Below are positions 1 through 7,148 of a DNA stretch of 25,603 nt, one piece after another (the first letter of the stretch is position 1; each line of letters opens with the position of its first letter). Under the pieces are notes generated by a model. That model had not been told where the DNA came from and searched no databases. It worked only from the letters and a program-made list of their open reading frames with translations. The stretch spans positions 1 to 25,603 of the forward strand of contig JASMSZ010000112.1 in NCBI GenBank assembly GCA_041694515.1. The letters run 5' to 3'. The translations under genes were made by a program, and so were the position numbers. The stretch is from Halanaerobium sp041694515 (GTDB lineage: Bacteria > Bacillota > Halanaerobiia > Halanaerobiales > Halanaerobiaceae).

Positions 1-137
1 GGATTATAAATATTTATTGTCTTTTCTAAAATATCCACCCAGTACAAAACTTGCTCTTCCTGATCCCAGAAAGGTCCTTCTGCTATTTGTGCTCCGGCAT
101 CTATAACAAGCTCCAGGTTTTCATTAATTTTTTCCAT
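1..137 (-). CDS. SMP-30/gluconolactonase-like protein, N-terminal part only
   Basis: The first 45 codons of a gene that runs off the left edge. The reading contains AEGPFWDQEEQVLYWVDI, the opening beta-propeller strand of the SMP-30/gluconolactonase/LRE family, where the Glu of AEGP is a metal ligand. Members hydrolyse sugar lactones to sugar acids using a divalent metal. The ATG at 137 is preceded by AAGGTGAG, a fair Shine-Dalgarno. It starts 16 bp after the stop of the iron alcohol dehydrogenase and is almost certainly co-transcribed with it and the hydroxyacid dehydrogenase upstream. The exact lactone cannot be told from this fragment, and the rest of the propeller and its catalytic Asp/Asn lie outside the window. 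Confidence 0.8.
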   Translation of the reverse strand, partial: MEKINENLELVIDAGAQIAEGPFWDQEEQVLYWVDILEKTINIYN

Positions 138-153
138 CAAACTCACTCACCTT

Positions 154-1437
154 TTATTCATCCATATTTTTGATCAGACTTAAATCTCCAGTTTTTGCAG
201 CCTCCAGGATTGGAGCCATATACTCATCTACCAGTGAAGCATCAAGTGGAATTGGCATATTCTTTAATTTCATTTCCAATTGTGGATCTTTAGCAGCTTT
301 TAAAGCTCTTTTGAGATGCTGATCAGTAAATCCATCCAGTTCTGACAGGGTTGTTGGAAAGTTAATTTCTTTTGCAAAATTAATCATTCCCCTGGCAGCT
401 GCTTCACCCAGATGGCGGCCACTTAAATTATCTAGATCAGTTTCTAGATAACCATTTTTTTGAAAAATATCCCCAATAACTTTTAATTGGGGTTCTATAG
501 CAGGAGCAAAAAAGACTGTATAATAAATATTCATTATCCCACAGGCCCGACCGTGACTGCTGACATCTACTAAAGAAAAACTGGTTAGATGACCGCCATT
601 AGTACCTCCGACCATAATCGAATAAGCTCCTAGATCTGTTGCCAGTCCCAATGCTTCCCGGGCTGCCGTATTCCCTAAATCATCAATTACTTTCGGGGTA
701 TTTTTAACTATCAGCTCTACTGCTGTAGAAGCAATTTCTTTTTCTAAATCATAATTTTGATCATTGATCCCATAAAAAACTTCCAGGCAGTGTGAAATAC
801 CATCAAAAGCGCCATCAACTGTGACATCTAAAGGCATTGTTTTTGTTAGTTCATAATCAAAAACAGATTTGGCTGGAATAACAGCATCATCTACAATTAA
901 TTTTTTCTGGCCGCTGACTACATCAGTTACATTTGAATATTTTGTCAGATGAGCACCAGAACTCGCTGCAGTCTGAACCGCTATAGTTGGGATTAAATGT
1001 TCTTTACTGTGCCCTAAGGCTTCTGTTACCTTAGCCGTGCCAAAATAGCTATCTATCTCCGGACTATAATGACCAAGAGAAGCCAGTACATCGGCAGCCT
1101 TAACTGCATCAATTGTACTTCCTCCCCCAATAACAACTATACAGTCAGGCTCAAAAGTATGGATATATCCTGCCAGACGATAGACATCTTCCCGAGGAGC
1201 ATTTGGAGCTGAGCCCTGAAACACTCTATTTCCAGCCATTTTCATCTTGTTTTTCTGAAGCGATTTCTGAATATCTCTAACAGCTGTCTCCAGATAAGTG
1301 TCATTGGAGATTAACAAAACATTATCTCCATATTCTTTAGCATATTCTCCGACTTTATTTAGAATTCCGACTCCTAGAGCATATTCATCTCCCTTAAAAT
1401 CAGAAAGAAGTTCTTTCGCTTTTTCTTTTAAATCCAT
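154..1437 (-). CDS. Iron-containing alcohol dehydrogenase family protein
   Basis: A 427-aa group III (Fe-type) NAD(P)-dependent alcohol dehydrogenase. It has the nucleotide-binding GGGSTIDA (about residues 104-111) and the metal-site pattern FDGISHCLE (D212, H216), GGHLTSF (H283) and SSHGRACG (H295), so the four metal ligands appear present. Substrates in this family range from butanol and lactaldehyde to glycerol and sugar acids, and the sequence does not fix which. The open frame extends 7 codons upstream to a GTG at 1458. The ATG at 1437 is preferred because AAAGGTGG sits about 10 nt before it and the GTG has no good site. It is the middle gene of a three-gene operon: 2-hydroxyacid dehydrogenase ends 47 bp upstream and the SMP-30 gene follows 16 bp downstream. 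The context suggests oxidation or reduction of a sugar or sugar-acid intermediate, which is inference. Confidence 0.88.
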   Translation of the reverse strand: MDLKEKAKELLSDFKGDEYALGVGILNKVGEYAKEYGDNVLLISNDTYLETAVRDIQKSLQKNKMKMAGNRVFQGSAPNAPREDVYRLAGYIHTFEPDCIVVIGGGSTIDAVKAADVLASLGHYSPEIDSYFGTAKVTEALGHSKEHLIPTIAVQTAASSGAHLTKYSNVTDVVSGQKKLIVDDAVIPAKSVFDYELTKTMPLDVTVDGAFDGISHCLEVFYGINDQNYDLEKEIASTAVELIVKNTPKVIDDLGNTAAREALGLATDLGAYSIMVGGTNGGHLTSFSLVDVSSHGRACGIMNIYYTVFFAPAIEPQLKVIGDIFQKNGYLETDLDNLSGRHLGEAAARGMINFAKEINFPTTLSELDGFTDQHLKRALKAAKDPQLEMKLKNMPIPLDASLVDEYMAPILEAAKTGDLSLIKNMDE

Positions 1438-1484
1438 TTTAGAAATACCACCTTTCACAAAAATTTTCAGATCCTAAAATTAGT

Positions 1485-2438
1485 TTAGCTGACTACGTTC
1501 TGCGGCTTACCGGCAATCCATTTTTCGATATTTGCAAATACTATCTCTGCTCTTTTTAAAAATGCTTCCTCTGTTGCAAAAGCAGTATGGGGAGTTAAAA
1601 TAGTATTTTTGGCATTTAAAAGTGGATGTCCTGCAGGAATCGGCGGCTCCACCTCGAAAACATCAATACCTGCCCCGGCAATTTCTTCCTTATTTAAAGC
1701 CTCAGCCAGCGCCTGACTGTCAACTACAGGACCGCGAGCTGTATTAATTAAAACTGCACTCTTTTTCATCAGAGCAATTTTTTCGGCATCAATTAAATTT
1801 TCTGTTGCTTCTTTAAGTGGAACATGCAGACTTAAAATATCACTTTTCTGCATCAGCTCATCTAGTTCCAGATATTCCACTTCAAGTTCTTCTCCGGCTT
1901 GATGTTTTTTATGATTATCAGCTAAAATATTGCAGCCAAAAGCATCTGCAATCCGGGCGGTCTTCTGACCGATTGAACCAAAACCAACTATACCAAAATT
2001 TTTGCCGGCAAGTTCATTTCCAATTAGACCCGCTCTGGTTTCTCCTGCTCTTACTGCCTGATCAGAATCCTTAATCTTCCGCATTAAGTCAATTGTCAGT
2101 CCAAAGACCAGTTCGGCCACAGCCTGATTGGCATAACCGGATGAGTTAGATACTAAAATATCATTTTCCCGACAGGCTTCTATTGCTATGTGGTCAAAAC
2201 CTGTAAAAGCAACCGAAATCATCTTTAAATTTGGACAGGCATTAATTACTTCAGCAGCAAGAGGCTGATTGGCAATTATTAAAATATCAGCGGTCTCTGC
2301 CCTTTTGATCATTTCTGCTTCATCTTCTGCTCGATTGGAATAGGCAATCAATTGATGTCCCTCAGCCTCAAATCTCTGTCGGTATTCTTCAATCTTCAGC
2401 ATCGAAATATTAATTGGCTCAATCATCACAATTTTCAT
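1485..2438 (-). CDS. D-isomer specific 2-hydroxyacid dehydrogenase
   Basis: A 317-aa NAD(P)-dependent D-2-hydroxyacid dehydrogenase (phosphoglycerate dehydrogenase/hydroxypyruvate reductase/D-lactate dehydrogenase superfamily). Visible features are the Rossmann glycine motif GFGSIGQ (about residue 152), the catalytic Arg in INTARGPVVD, the Glu in GIDVFEVEPP and the catalytic His in LTPHTAF. Full length for the family, with no ACT regulatory tail, so it is not a long-form SerA. GGGGGG lies just before the ATG. It is first in the operon with the Fe-ADH and SMP-30 genes. Only 47 bp separate it from the DnaJ-domain gene upstream and I see no convincing promoter there, so it may be read through from that gene. 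Substrate undetermined; a sugar-acid-derived 2-ketoacid or hydroxypyruvate/glyoxylate would fit the neighbours. Confidence 0.88.
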   Translation of the reverse strand: MKIVMIEPINISMLKIEEYRQRFEAEGHQLIAYSNRAEDEAEMIKRAETADILIIANQPLAAEVINACPNLKMISVAFTGFDHIAIEACRENDILVSNSSGYANQAVAELVFGLTIDLMRKIKDSDQAVRAGETRAGLIGNELAGKNFGIVGFGSIGQKTARIADAFGCNILADNHKKHQAGEELEVEYLELDELMQKSDILSLHVPLKEATENLIDAEKIALMKKSAVLINTARGPVVDSQALAEALNKEEIAGAGIDVFEVEPPIPAGHPLLNAKNTILTPHTAFATEEAFLKRAEIVFANIEKWIAGKPQNVVS

Positions 2439-2485
2439 TTAGCATCCCCCCAGAATTATAATCATTACCTAAAAGTTAATTGATT

Positions 2486-3262
2486 TTAAGCACTTCTCTC
2501 TTCTTTAATTTTTTCATAAGCATCATTTATTTTTTTGAATTCCTGTTCAGCAAAATCCACAAATTCTTCCGGCAGTCCTTTACCAATTACATTATCAGGA
2601 TGAAAGTCTTTTGCCTTCTGGCGGTACTTGCGTTTAACCTCTTTAAAATCCGCCTCAGGTGAACATTCCAAAATCTTATAATATTTTTCTAAATCATTTG
2701 TATCTAGATACTGAGATCTAATACTTTGATACTGACTGTCATCTATATTAAATATTTTTTTAGCTTTTTTAATGTACTCTTCCTCTTTATGGTGAAAATC
2801 ATTATCTGCCACCGCAACTTTCAGCAGCAGATCAAACATCCCTAAAACTAGAGTCTGTTCATTTTTGAAGTTATCGTAAAACTGCTGTGCATATTCTTCA
2901 AAACTATTATTTTTTCTTTTGGCTTCATCAAAAATATTAACTGCCAGTTTGCGGGCATCTCCCTGCAGCTTGAGCTCATTTTTAATAAAGCGATCGATAG
3001 TTTTAACCTCTGATCTGCTGACAGTTCCATCAGCCTGAGCAAATTTTGCCAGCATCGAAAAAATACTGGTAAAAAAGATTGTCTGTTTTTCTTCCTGCTG
3101 ATTTAAATTACCTCTCTGCCCAGCTCCAAATTGATTACCATTAGAATTACTGGAACTACTCTGATCAAAGTGATTCCCGATAGCAGCTCCAATCACTGCT
3201 CCCAAAGGACCACCAAAAGACCAGCCAACTGTTCCTCCAAGAATTTTTCCCATCCAGGCCAT
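2486..3262 (-). CDS. TerB-like and DnaJ domain co-chaperone (DjlA-like)
   Basis: A 258-aa protein resembling DjlA. Residues 1-33 are glycine-rich and hydrophobic (GGTVGWSFGGPLGAVIGAAIG), probably a membrane-associating glycine-zipper segment. About 60-165 is a TerB-like helical domain (MLAKFAQADGTVSRSEV, LKVAVADNDFHHKEE). About 188-258 is a J-domain with the HPD tripeptide (DFHPDNV), which stimulates Hsp70 ATPase. The frame is open 20 codons further to 3322, but GGAGG 8 nt before the ATG at 3262 decides the start. A promoter with an extended -10 lies just upstream. No dnaK or tellurite genes are nearby, so its client is unknown. The TerB-DnaJ architecture is well established; the membrane location is inferred from the N-terminus. 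Confidence 0.85.
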   Translation of the reverse strand: MAWMGKILGGTVGWSFGGPLGAVIGAAIGNHFDQSSSSNSNGNQFGAGQRGNLNQQEEKQTIFFTSIFSMLAKFAQADGTVSRSEVKTIDRFIKNELKLQGDARKLAVNIFDEAKRKNNSFEEYAQQFYDNFKNEQTLVLGMFDLLLKVAVADNDFHHKEEEYIKKAKKIFNIDDSQYQSIRSQYLDTNDLEKYYKILECSPEADFKEVKRKYRQKAKDFHPDNVIGKGLPEEFVDFAEQEFKKINDAYEKIKEERSA

Positions 3263-3293
3263 AATAATACCTCCATTTGAATTATTTATGTTA

Positions 3294-3322
3294 ATTTTAG
3301 CATTCTTAAATAAATAAAACAA
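3294..3322 (-). promoter_or_regulatory. Promoter of the TerB-DnaJ gene
   Basis: On the minus strand, TTGTTT (3317-3322), a 17-nt spacer and TAAAAT (3294-3299). The spacer ends in TGC, giving an extended -10. It lies about 30 nt before the chosen ATG, which supports the shorter 258-aa reading: a transcript starting here would exclude the longer 3322 start. Confidence 0.6.
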
Positions 3323-3342
3323 CTATTTTATATTAGTAATAT

Positions 3343-3372
3343 AAAAAGACCACCTAGATTTAAAGATGGTCT
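3343..3372 (-). terminator. Intrinsic terminator after the toxin-antitoxin relic
   Basis: Minus-strand hairpin AGACCATC / GGTGGTCT (8 bp with one G-U pair) around a 10-nt loop, followed directly by TTTTT. It closes the transcript that starts at the 3692-3720 promoter. Confidence 0.75.
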
Positions 3373-3402
3373 ACTTTTAACAATATTTATTTACTAATTC
3401 TA

Positions 3403-3492
3403 TTATTTTTGCTGTAGAAATATTTTCTTTATCTTTTTATAGTATTTAATATCTTTTTTAAATTGAGGAGTAACTAATATTTTATATTTCAA
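3403..3492 (-). pseudogene. Truncated RelE/ParE-type toxin remnant
   Basis: A TTG at 3492 lies 4 nt after the stop of the 48-aa ORF, with the GGAGGAG at that ORF's end as its Shine-Dalgarno. It opens a 29-codon frame beginning (M)KYKILVTPQFKKDIKYYKK. That is the typical first strand and helix of RelE/ParE/YafQ mRNA-interferase or gyrase toxins, which are normally about 85-100 aa. Here the frame stops before the central sheet that carries catalytic residues. In another frame a short stretch ending STAKIIELVNKYC follows (stop 3364-3385 region), possibly the tail of a different gene joined by a deletion. I call it a dead toxin. It could instead be a chance short ORF, but the spacing, ribosome site and position behind an antitoxin-like gene argue against that. 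Confidence 0.5.
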
Positions 3493-3496
3493 TAGA

Positions 3497-3643
3497 TTAC
3501 TCCTCCTGTTTATTAGATTTTTCTTCCTTTTTGAATTCTTCCCAGGTAGTCTTAGTTAATTTTTCTTCACGAATTAATTTCATTTCTTTTAAAGAATTTT
3601 CAAGAGAGACTTCAGGAGAACTATTCTTTTTTACTTTTAACAT
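3497..3643 (-). CDS. 48-aa antitoxin-like small protein
   Basis: A small ORF with ATG at 3643 preceded by AAGGAGGAG and a good promoter 50 nt further up. The product is strongly charged (many Lys and Glu) and has the stretch SLENSLKEMKLIREEKL followed by TTWEEFKKE. This resembles the C-terminal toxin-binding helix and tail (SLKEVKLIREGKLP..TWEEF) of small antitoxins paired with RelE/ParE toxins. At 48 aa it is shorter than the usual 70-90 aa, and I see no DNA-binding domain in the N-terminal part, so it may have lost it. A truncated toxin-like frame follows 4 nt after its stop. Expression looks likely; function is inferred from sequence feel and neighbour only. Confidence 0.6.
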   Translation of the reverse strand: MLKVKKNSSPEVSLENSLKEMKLIREEKLTKTTWEEFKKEEKSNKQEE

Positions 3644-3691
3644 TATTTTCTCCTCCTTGATTTTAAAATTTAATATTTTACTTCTATAAAT

Positions 3692-3720
3692 AGTATATCA
3701 TTAAGTTTGTAATCAATCAA
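3692..3720 (-). promoter_or_regulatory. Promoter of the small antitoxin-like ORF
   Basis: TTGATT (3715-3720), 17-nt spacer, TATACT (3692-3697) on the minus strand, about 50 nt before the ATG at 3643. Close to the housekeeping consensus, so the 48-aa ORF is probably transcribed on its own. Confidence 0.6.
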
Positions 3721-3768
3721 ATATTTTTTACTTTATTTTACATTTTAGTAATAAAATTATTTAGATAT

Positions 3769-4539
3769 TTAACTCTTAACTTTATATCCAATCTTAAATA
3801 AATGAGTAACTAACACCAGCAAAACAACAGCCAGACTGCCGATGACTAAAGCTGAAAAAGCAGGTCTAACATCAGATTGGCCGACAAAAGAGTAACGAAC
3901 AGCATCTACCATATAAAAAACAGGGTTAAATAAAGATACCTCACTCCAGATTCCGGGCAGTCCTTTAACCGAATAAAAAACTCCACTCAAAAAGGTCAGT
4001 GGGGTAATAAAAAAGTTAGAGAAAATTGAAACATGATCAAATTTTTCTGCCCACAAACCGGCAATTATTCCAAAAAGTGAGAAGATAGAAGAAACTAAAA
4101 TTGCAAAAAACACCGCTAAAAATGGATGAGCAACGGCTCCCCCATAAAAAAAAGTAGCCACTAAATAAGTCACACTACCAACCAGCATTCCCCGGACCAT
4201 TCCTCCGATCATAAAACCTAAAGTTAGCTCAATATGAGAAAATGGAGCCAGCAAAAAATCAATGATAATCCCATTATATTTAGCTCCAATTAAGGAAGAA
4301 GAAGTATTGGCAAATGAATTCTGAATCAAACTCATCATAATTAAACCGGGAACAATAAAATCAATATAGGGGATACCATATCTCGCGACCTCTCGATTCT
4401 GAAAAGAATAGGAAAAGATAATTAAATATAAACCTGTTGAAATTAAAGGTGCAAATATTGTCTGAATTGCCACCTTAGAAAATCTTGAAACCTCTCTTTT
4501 AACCAGACTTAAAAAAGTAATTGTATTAATTGTTATCAT
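3769..4539 (-). CDS. ABC-2 type transporter permease
   Basis: A 256-aa integral membrane protein with about six hydrophobic segments, of the ABC-2 (YadH/NodJ-like) permease type. The segment FIVPGLIMMSLIQNSFANTSS and the loop PLTFLSGVFYSVKGLPG match the family's conserved extracellular and TM5-6 region. It overlaps the 3' end of the ATPase gene by 14 bp (start at 4539, ATPase stop at 4526), so translation is coupled. The GGGG upstream of the ATG abuts it, which is too close for a normal ribosome site and fits coupling. Together with the ATPase it forms an exporter of unknown substrate (drug, lipid or polysaccharide). The MATE exporter upstream hints at efflux. I see no clear terminator between its stop and the small-ORF promoter at 3720. 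Confidence 0.88.
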   Translation of the reverse strand: MITINTITFLSLVKREVSRFSKVAIQTIFAPLISTGLYLIIFSYSFQNREVARYGIPYIDFIVPGLIMMSLIQNSFANTSSSLIGAKYNGIIIDFLLAPFSHIELTLGFMIGGMVRGMLVGSVTYLVATFFYGGAVAHPFLAVFFAILVSSIFSLFGIIAGLWAEKFDHVSIFSNFFITPLTFLSGVFYSVKGLPGIWSEVSLFNPVFYMVDAVRYSFVGQSDVRPAFSALVIGSLAVVLLVLVTHLFKIGYKVKS

Positions 4540-5446
4540 CCCCTAAGTTAGTCAGTTTAATAAAGACATCTTCCAGCTTTGCACTTTCAATATCCATATC
4601 GATAATATCTAAATTCAAATCGTTTATTTTCCTGAGAATTTTATTCAAATTCTTTTTTGCAGATTCTATTTTGATCTGCCTCTTGTCATCACTTATTTCA
4701 AAATCAATTTCTACTAATTCTTCCTCAAATCCTTTTACTGGGTCAGCAAATTGAACCTTAATCACTTTTTTATCAATCGAATTAATTAGATTTTCTTTGC
4801 TGTCAACTTTAACTATCTTACCTTTATTCATAATTGCAATCCTGTCACAGAGTGCCTCTGCCTCTTCCAGATAATGAGTAGTTAAAATGATAGTTTTCCC
4901 CTGCTGATTAAGCTGGATTACATATTCCCAGAGGCTGTTTCTCAATTCAACATCTACCCCGGCAGTTGGTTCATCTAAAACTATTATATCTGGGTCATGA
5001 ACCAGGGCTTTGGCAATCAAGAGTCTTCTTCTCATCCCCCCAGACAGCTGCCGCGGCCCTATTTCTGCCTTATCATCAAGGCTTAACGCATTCAGCAGCT
5101 CATCAATTTTATCACCATTATCTTTAATTCCAAAATAGCCAGAATGAATCTCCAGTGTTTCTCGCACAGTAAAATAGGGATCAAAAGTAATCTCCTGTGG
5201 TACAATTCCCAGTGATTTTTTAGTTTTTCTATAATCAGTTATAATGTCATTACCCAAAACAGTAACCTCTCCCGAATCCTTATGAACCAGACCACCTAGA
5301 ATTCCAATTAAAGTACTTTTCCCGGCCCCATTGGGACCTAACAGACCAAAAAACTCACCTTTTTGAATATCTAAATTTATATCATCTAAAGCCTGTAGCT
5401 CACCATAACTTTTATTAATCTCTCTAATTTTAATAGCTGTCGTCAT
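4526..5446 (-). CDS. ABC transporter ATP-binding protein (YadG/CcmA-like)
   Basis: A 306-aa ATPase subunit with Walker A GPNGAGKSTL (about residue 39), Q-loop GIVPQE, signature LSGGMRRR, Walker B IIVLDEPTAGVD and H-loop LTTHYLEEAE, followed by an approximately 80-residue C-terminal extension typical of ABC-2 exporter ATPases (YadG/DrrA group). It energises the membrane permease encoded by the overlapping next gene. AAGGAGG lies 6 nt before the ATG. The MATE gene ends 57 bp upstream, so the three are probably one operon. The substrate cannot be read from the ATPase. Confidence 0.92.
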   Translation of the reverse strand: MTTAIKIREINKSYGELQALDDINLDIQKGEFFGLLGPNGAGKSTLIGILGGLVHKDSGEVTVLGNDIITDYRKTKKSLGIVPQEITFDPYFTVRETLEIHSGYFGIKDNGDKIDELLNALSLDDKAEIGPRQLSGGMRRRLLIAKALVHDPDIIVLDEPTAGVDVELRNSLWEYVIQLNQQGKTIILTTHYLEEAEALCDRIAIMNKGKIVKVDSKENLINSIDKKVIKVQFADPVKGFEEELVEIDFEISDDKRQIKIESAKKNLNKILRKINDLNLDIIDMDIESAKLEDVFIKLTNLGDDNN

Positions 5447-5461
5447 CTTATTCCTCCTTAT

Positions 5462-5475
5462 ACCCCAACAGGGGT
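5462..5475. repeat. Small GC hairpin ahead of the ABC ribosome site
   Basis: ACCCC-AACA-GGGGT, a perfect 5-bp stem with a 4-nt loop in AT-rich sequence between the MATE stop and the AAGGAGG of the ABC ATPase. It has no U-tract on the minus strand, so it is not a convincing terminator. It might modulate read-through or mRNA stability inside the operon. Confidence 0.35.
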
Positions 5476-5503
5476 GTCATTTTCTTATCAATCAATTTAA
5501 ACT

Positions 5504-6871
5504 TTAAATGGTTTCTCTCATTCTGCCCATTGAACTTTTAATTGTAGCTATCAGCCAGACTATCATAATTACAAAAGATACTATTTCTGCAATCGGAAAG
5601 GAAAGCCAGACAGCATTCAGTCCAAAAAATTCTCCTAAAAGATACATCCCAGGAACTAAAAGTACTGCCTGTCTTAAAAATGTGATCGCAAAACTGGGCA
5701 TCCCTTTACCCACAGCCTGAAAAGTTGCCACTCCAATAATATTTAAAACCATAAAGAAATAGGATAAACTTACTCTTTTTAAGGCTCCGACCCCAATATT
5801 TAGAAGTTTAGGATCACTATTAAATAATCTAATGATAGCTCCTGGAAATAGCTGAAAAATTATAAAACCAAATACCCCAAAACTTAAAGCAGCTGCATTA
5901 CCAACTAAAATGGTTTTTTTCATTCGCTCCGGATTATTATGGCCATAATTATAGCCGACTATTGGCAGATATCCCTGAGTTAAACCAAAGACCATCATCA
6001 AGAAAAAAGACTGCATTCTAAAAATTAAGCCCATGACCGCTATTGCAGTCGAAGAAAAGGCTCCTAAAATTAAATTGATAACTACAATTGAAACACTAAA
6101 AAGCAGTCGGTTAGCCATTGCTGGAATACCCACATTATAGATTTCTTTAATAATTTGAAAATCAAACTTAAAGTCCTCCAAATTTAAAGTTAACTCATTT
6201 TTATCACTAAATAAAACAAAAACTATAAAAATTCCACCTATAAAACGTGAAAAAACAGTTGCATAGGCAGCTCCGGCTACACCAAGCTGAGGAAATGGTC
6301 CCAGTCCAAAAATTAAAAAGGGATCAATAATCATATTTAAGACTGCTCCGATTATCATTGTCAGCATTGGCACAAATGTATTTCCTTCTCCCCGCAGAAT
6401 ATAGTTAAAAATAGCAGGAACAAAAATTGCAATCGAGCCGGTTAATATTATATTTATATACTGATAACCTAAATCTATTAAAACTGGATCATTAGTAAAT
6501 AATTTGATGATATTTTCTGAGAAAAATAGGCCCAGCAGGCCCCCCAGTATTCCATAAATAATTGCAATAAAAAAGACATGTTCTGCCACATTATTAGCTC
6601 GACATTTATCTCCTTTTCCTAATAATCGGGATATCAAAGAGCTTGTACCCACTCCTGTTCCAACTCCAACTGCAATTAAAAACATCTGGACCGGAAAAGA
6701 AATTGATAAAGCAGACAAAGCATCTGTACTTAAACGGCCTACATAAATACTGTCTACTATATTATACAAAGCCTGAATGAGCATTCCTGCAATAGCAGGA
6801 GCTGATAATTTGAGAAGCAATTTAATTATAGGGTCTTCCCCCATTCGGCTTGATTTTGATTTAAGTGCCAT
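5504..6871 (-). CDS. MATE family efflux transporter
   Basis: A 455-aa protein with about twelve transmembrane segments arranged as two six-helix bundles, as in MATE (NorM/DinF/MepA-like) exporters. N-terminal marks are PIIKLLLKLSAPAIAGMLIQ and YNIVDSIYVGRL; the second half shows TQGYLPIVGYNYG. These proteins export cationic drugs or other organic compounds in exchange for H+ or Na+. GGAGGG precedes the ATG by 6 nt. It is the first gene of a putative MATE-ABC ATPase-ABC permease operon. An inverted repeat immediately upstream of a possible -10 (6979-6999) could bind a local repressor, but no regulator gene is adjacent. Substrate unknown. Confidence 0.93.
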   Translation of the reverse strand: MALKSKSSRMGEDPIIKLLLKLSAPAIAGMLIQALYNIVDSIYVGRLSTDALSALSISFPVQMFLIAVGVGTGVGTSSLISRLLGKGDKCRANNVAEHVFFIAIIYGILGGLLGLFFSENIIKLFTNDPVLIDLGYQYINIILTGSIAIFVPAIFNYILRGEGNTFVPMLTMIIGAVLNMIIDPFLIFGLGPFPQLGVAGAAYATVFSRFIGGIFIVFVLFSDKNELTLNLEDFKFDFQIIKEIYNVGIPAMANRLLFSVSIVVINLILGAFSSTAIAVMGLIFRMQSFFLMMVFGLTQGYLPIVGYNYGHNNPERMKKTILVGNAAALSFGVFGFIIFQLFPGAIIRLFNSDPKLLNIGVGALKRVSLSYFFMVLNIIGVATFQAVGKGMPSFAITFLRQAVLLVPGMYLLGEFFGLNAVWLSFPIAEIVSFVIMIVWLIATIKSSMGRMRETI

Positions 6872-6978
6872 TCTATCCCTCCAATCAAAACAAATTTATT
6901 TTTTCATGTAGCTTTGATCAAATCTAGCTTAATCTAATTCATGATTAAAATTTTACCCTAATATCTCACTATTTAAAT

Positions 6979-6999
6979 ATTCTATCACAAAAGCTGTGA
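6979..6999 (-). promoter_or_regulatory. Possible MATE promoter -10 with adjoining inverted repeat
   Basis: Minus-strand TAGAAT (6979-6984) is directly preceded by TCACA-GCTTT-TGTGA (6985-6999), a perfect 5-bp inverted repeat with a 5-nt centre in the -10/-35 spacer. The -35 is poor (TTTATT at best), as in promoters that need an activator or are held by a repressor. Suggestive only. Confidence 0.4.
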
Positions 7000-7023
7000 C
7001 TAATAAAATTAGACAGTTAACAA

Positions 7024-7077
7024 AAAGAAAAAACACCCCCTATAGGCGCAGATTAATCAAACCTTTAAGGGTGTTTT
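7024..7077 (-). terminator. Terminator after the ribonucleotide reductase gene
   Basis: Minus strand AAAACACCC (7069-7077) pairs with GGGTGTTTT (7030-7038) over a ~30-nt loop and runs into TTTTTTCTTTTT. It lies about 70 nt past the nrdJ stop. The A-rich other side means it could also work on the plus strand. Confidence 0.75.
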
Positions 7078-7126
7078 CCTTTGCTTAATTTATTTGTTTT
7101 TATTCGACATTATTCGATATAAATCG

Positions 7127-7141
7127 GGTGGTGCGCGGCAC
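7127..7141. repeat. GC-rich hairpin in the nrdJ 3' region
   Basis: GGTGC-GCG-GCACC, a perfect 5-bp stem with a 3-nt loop just downstream of the nrdJ stop (7149). It is far more GC-rich than its surroundings and separate from the true terminator 50 nt further on. Possibly an mRNA 3'-end stabiliser or a REP-like unit; nothing else identifies it. Confidence 0.35.
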
Positions 7142-7148
7142 CTGTACG

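Noticed and set aside
2439..2485. TATAAT at 2455-2460 as promoter of the hydroxyacid dehydrogenase operon
   Set aside because: It would start transcription inside the ribosome binding site and no -35 is at a proper distance.
6985..6999. CRP/FNR-type site at the MATE promoter
   Set aside because: The half-sites are in the opposite order (TCACA...TGTGA) with a 5-nt centre, not TGTGA-N6-TCACA, so it is recorded only as an unspecified inverted repeat.
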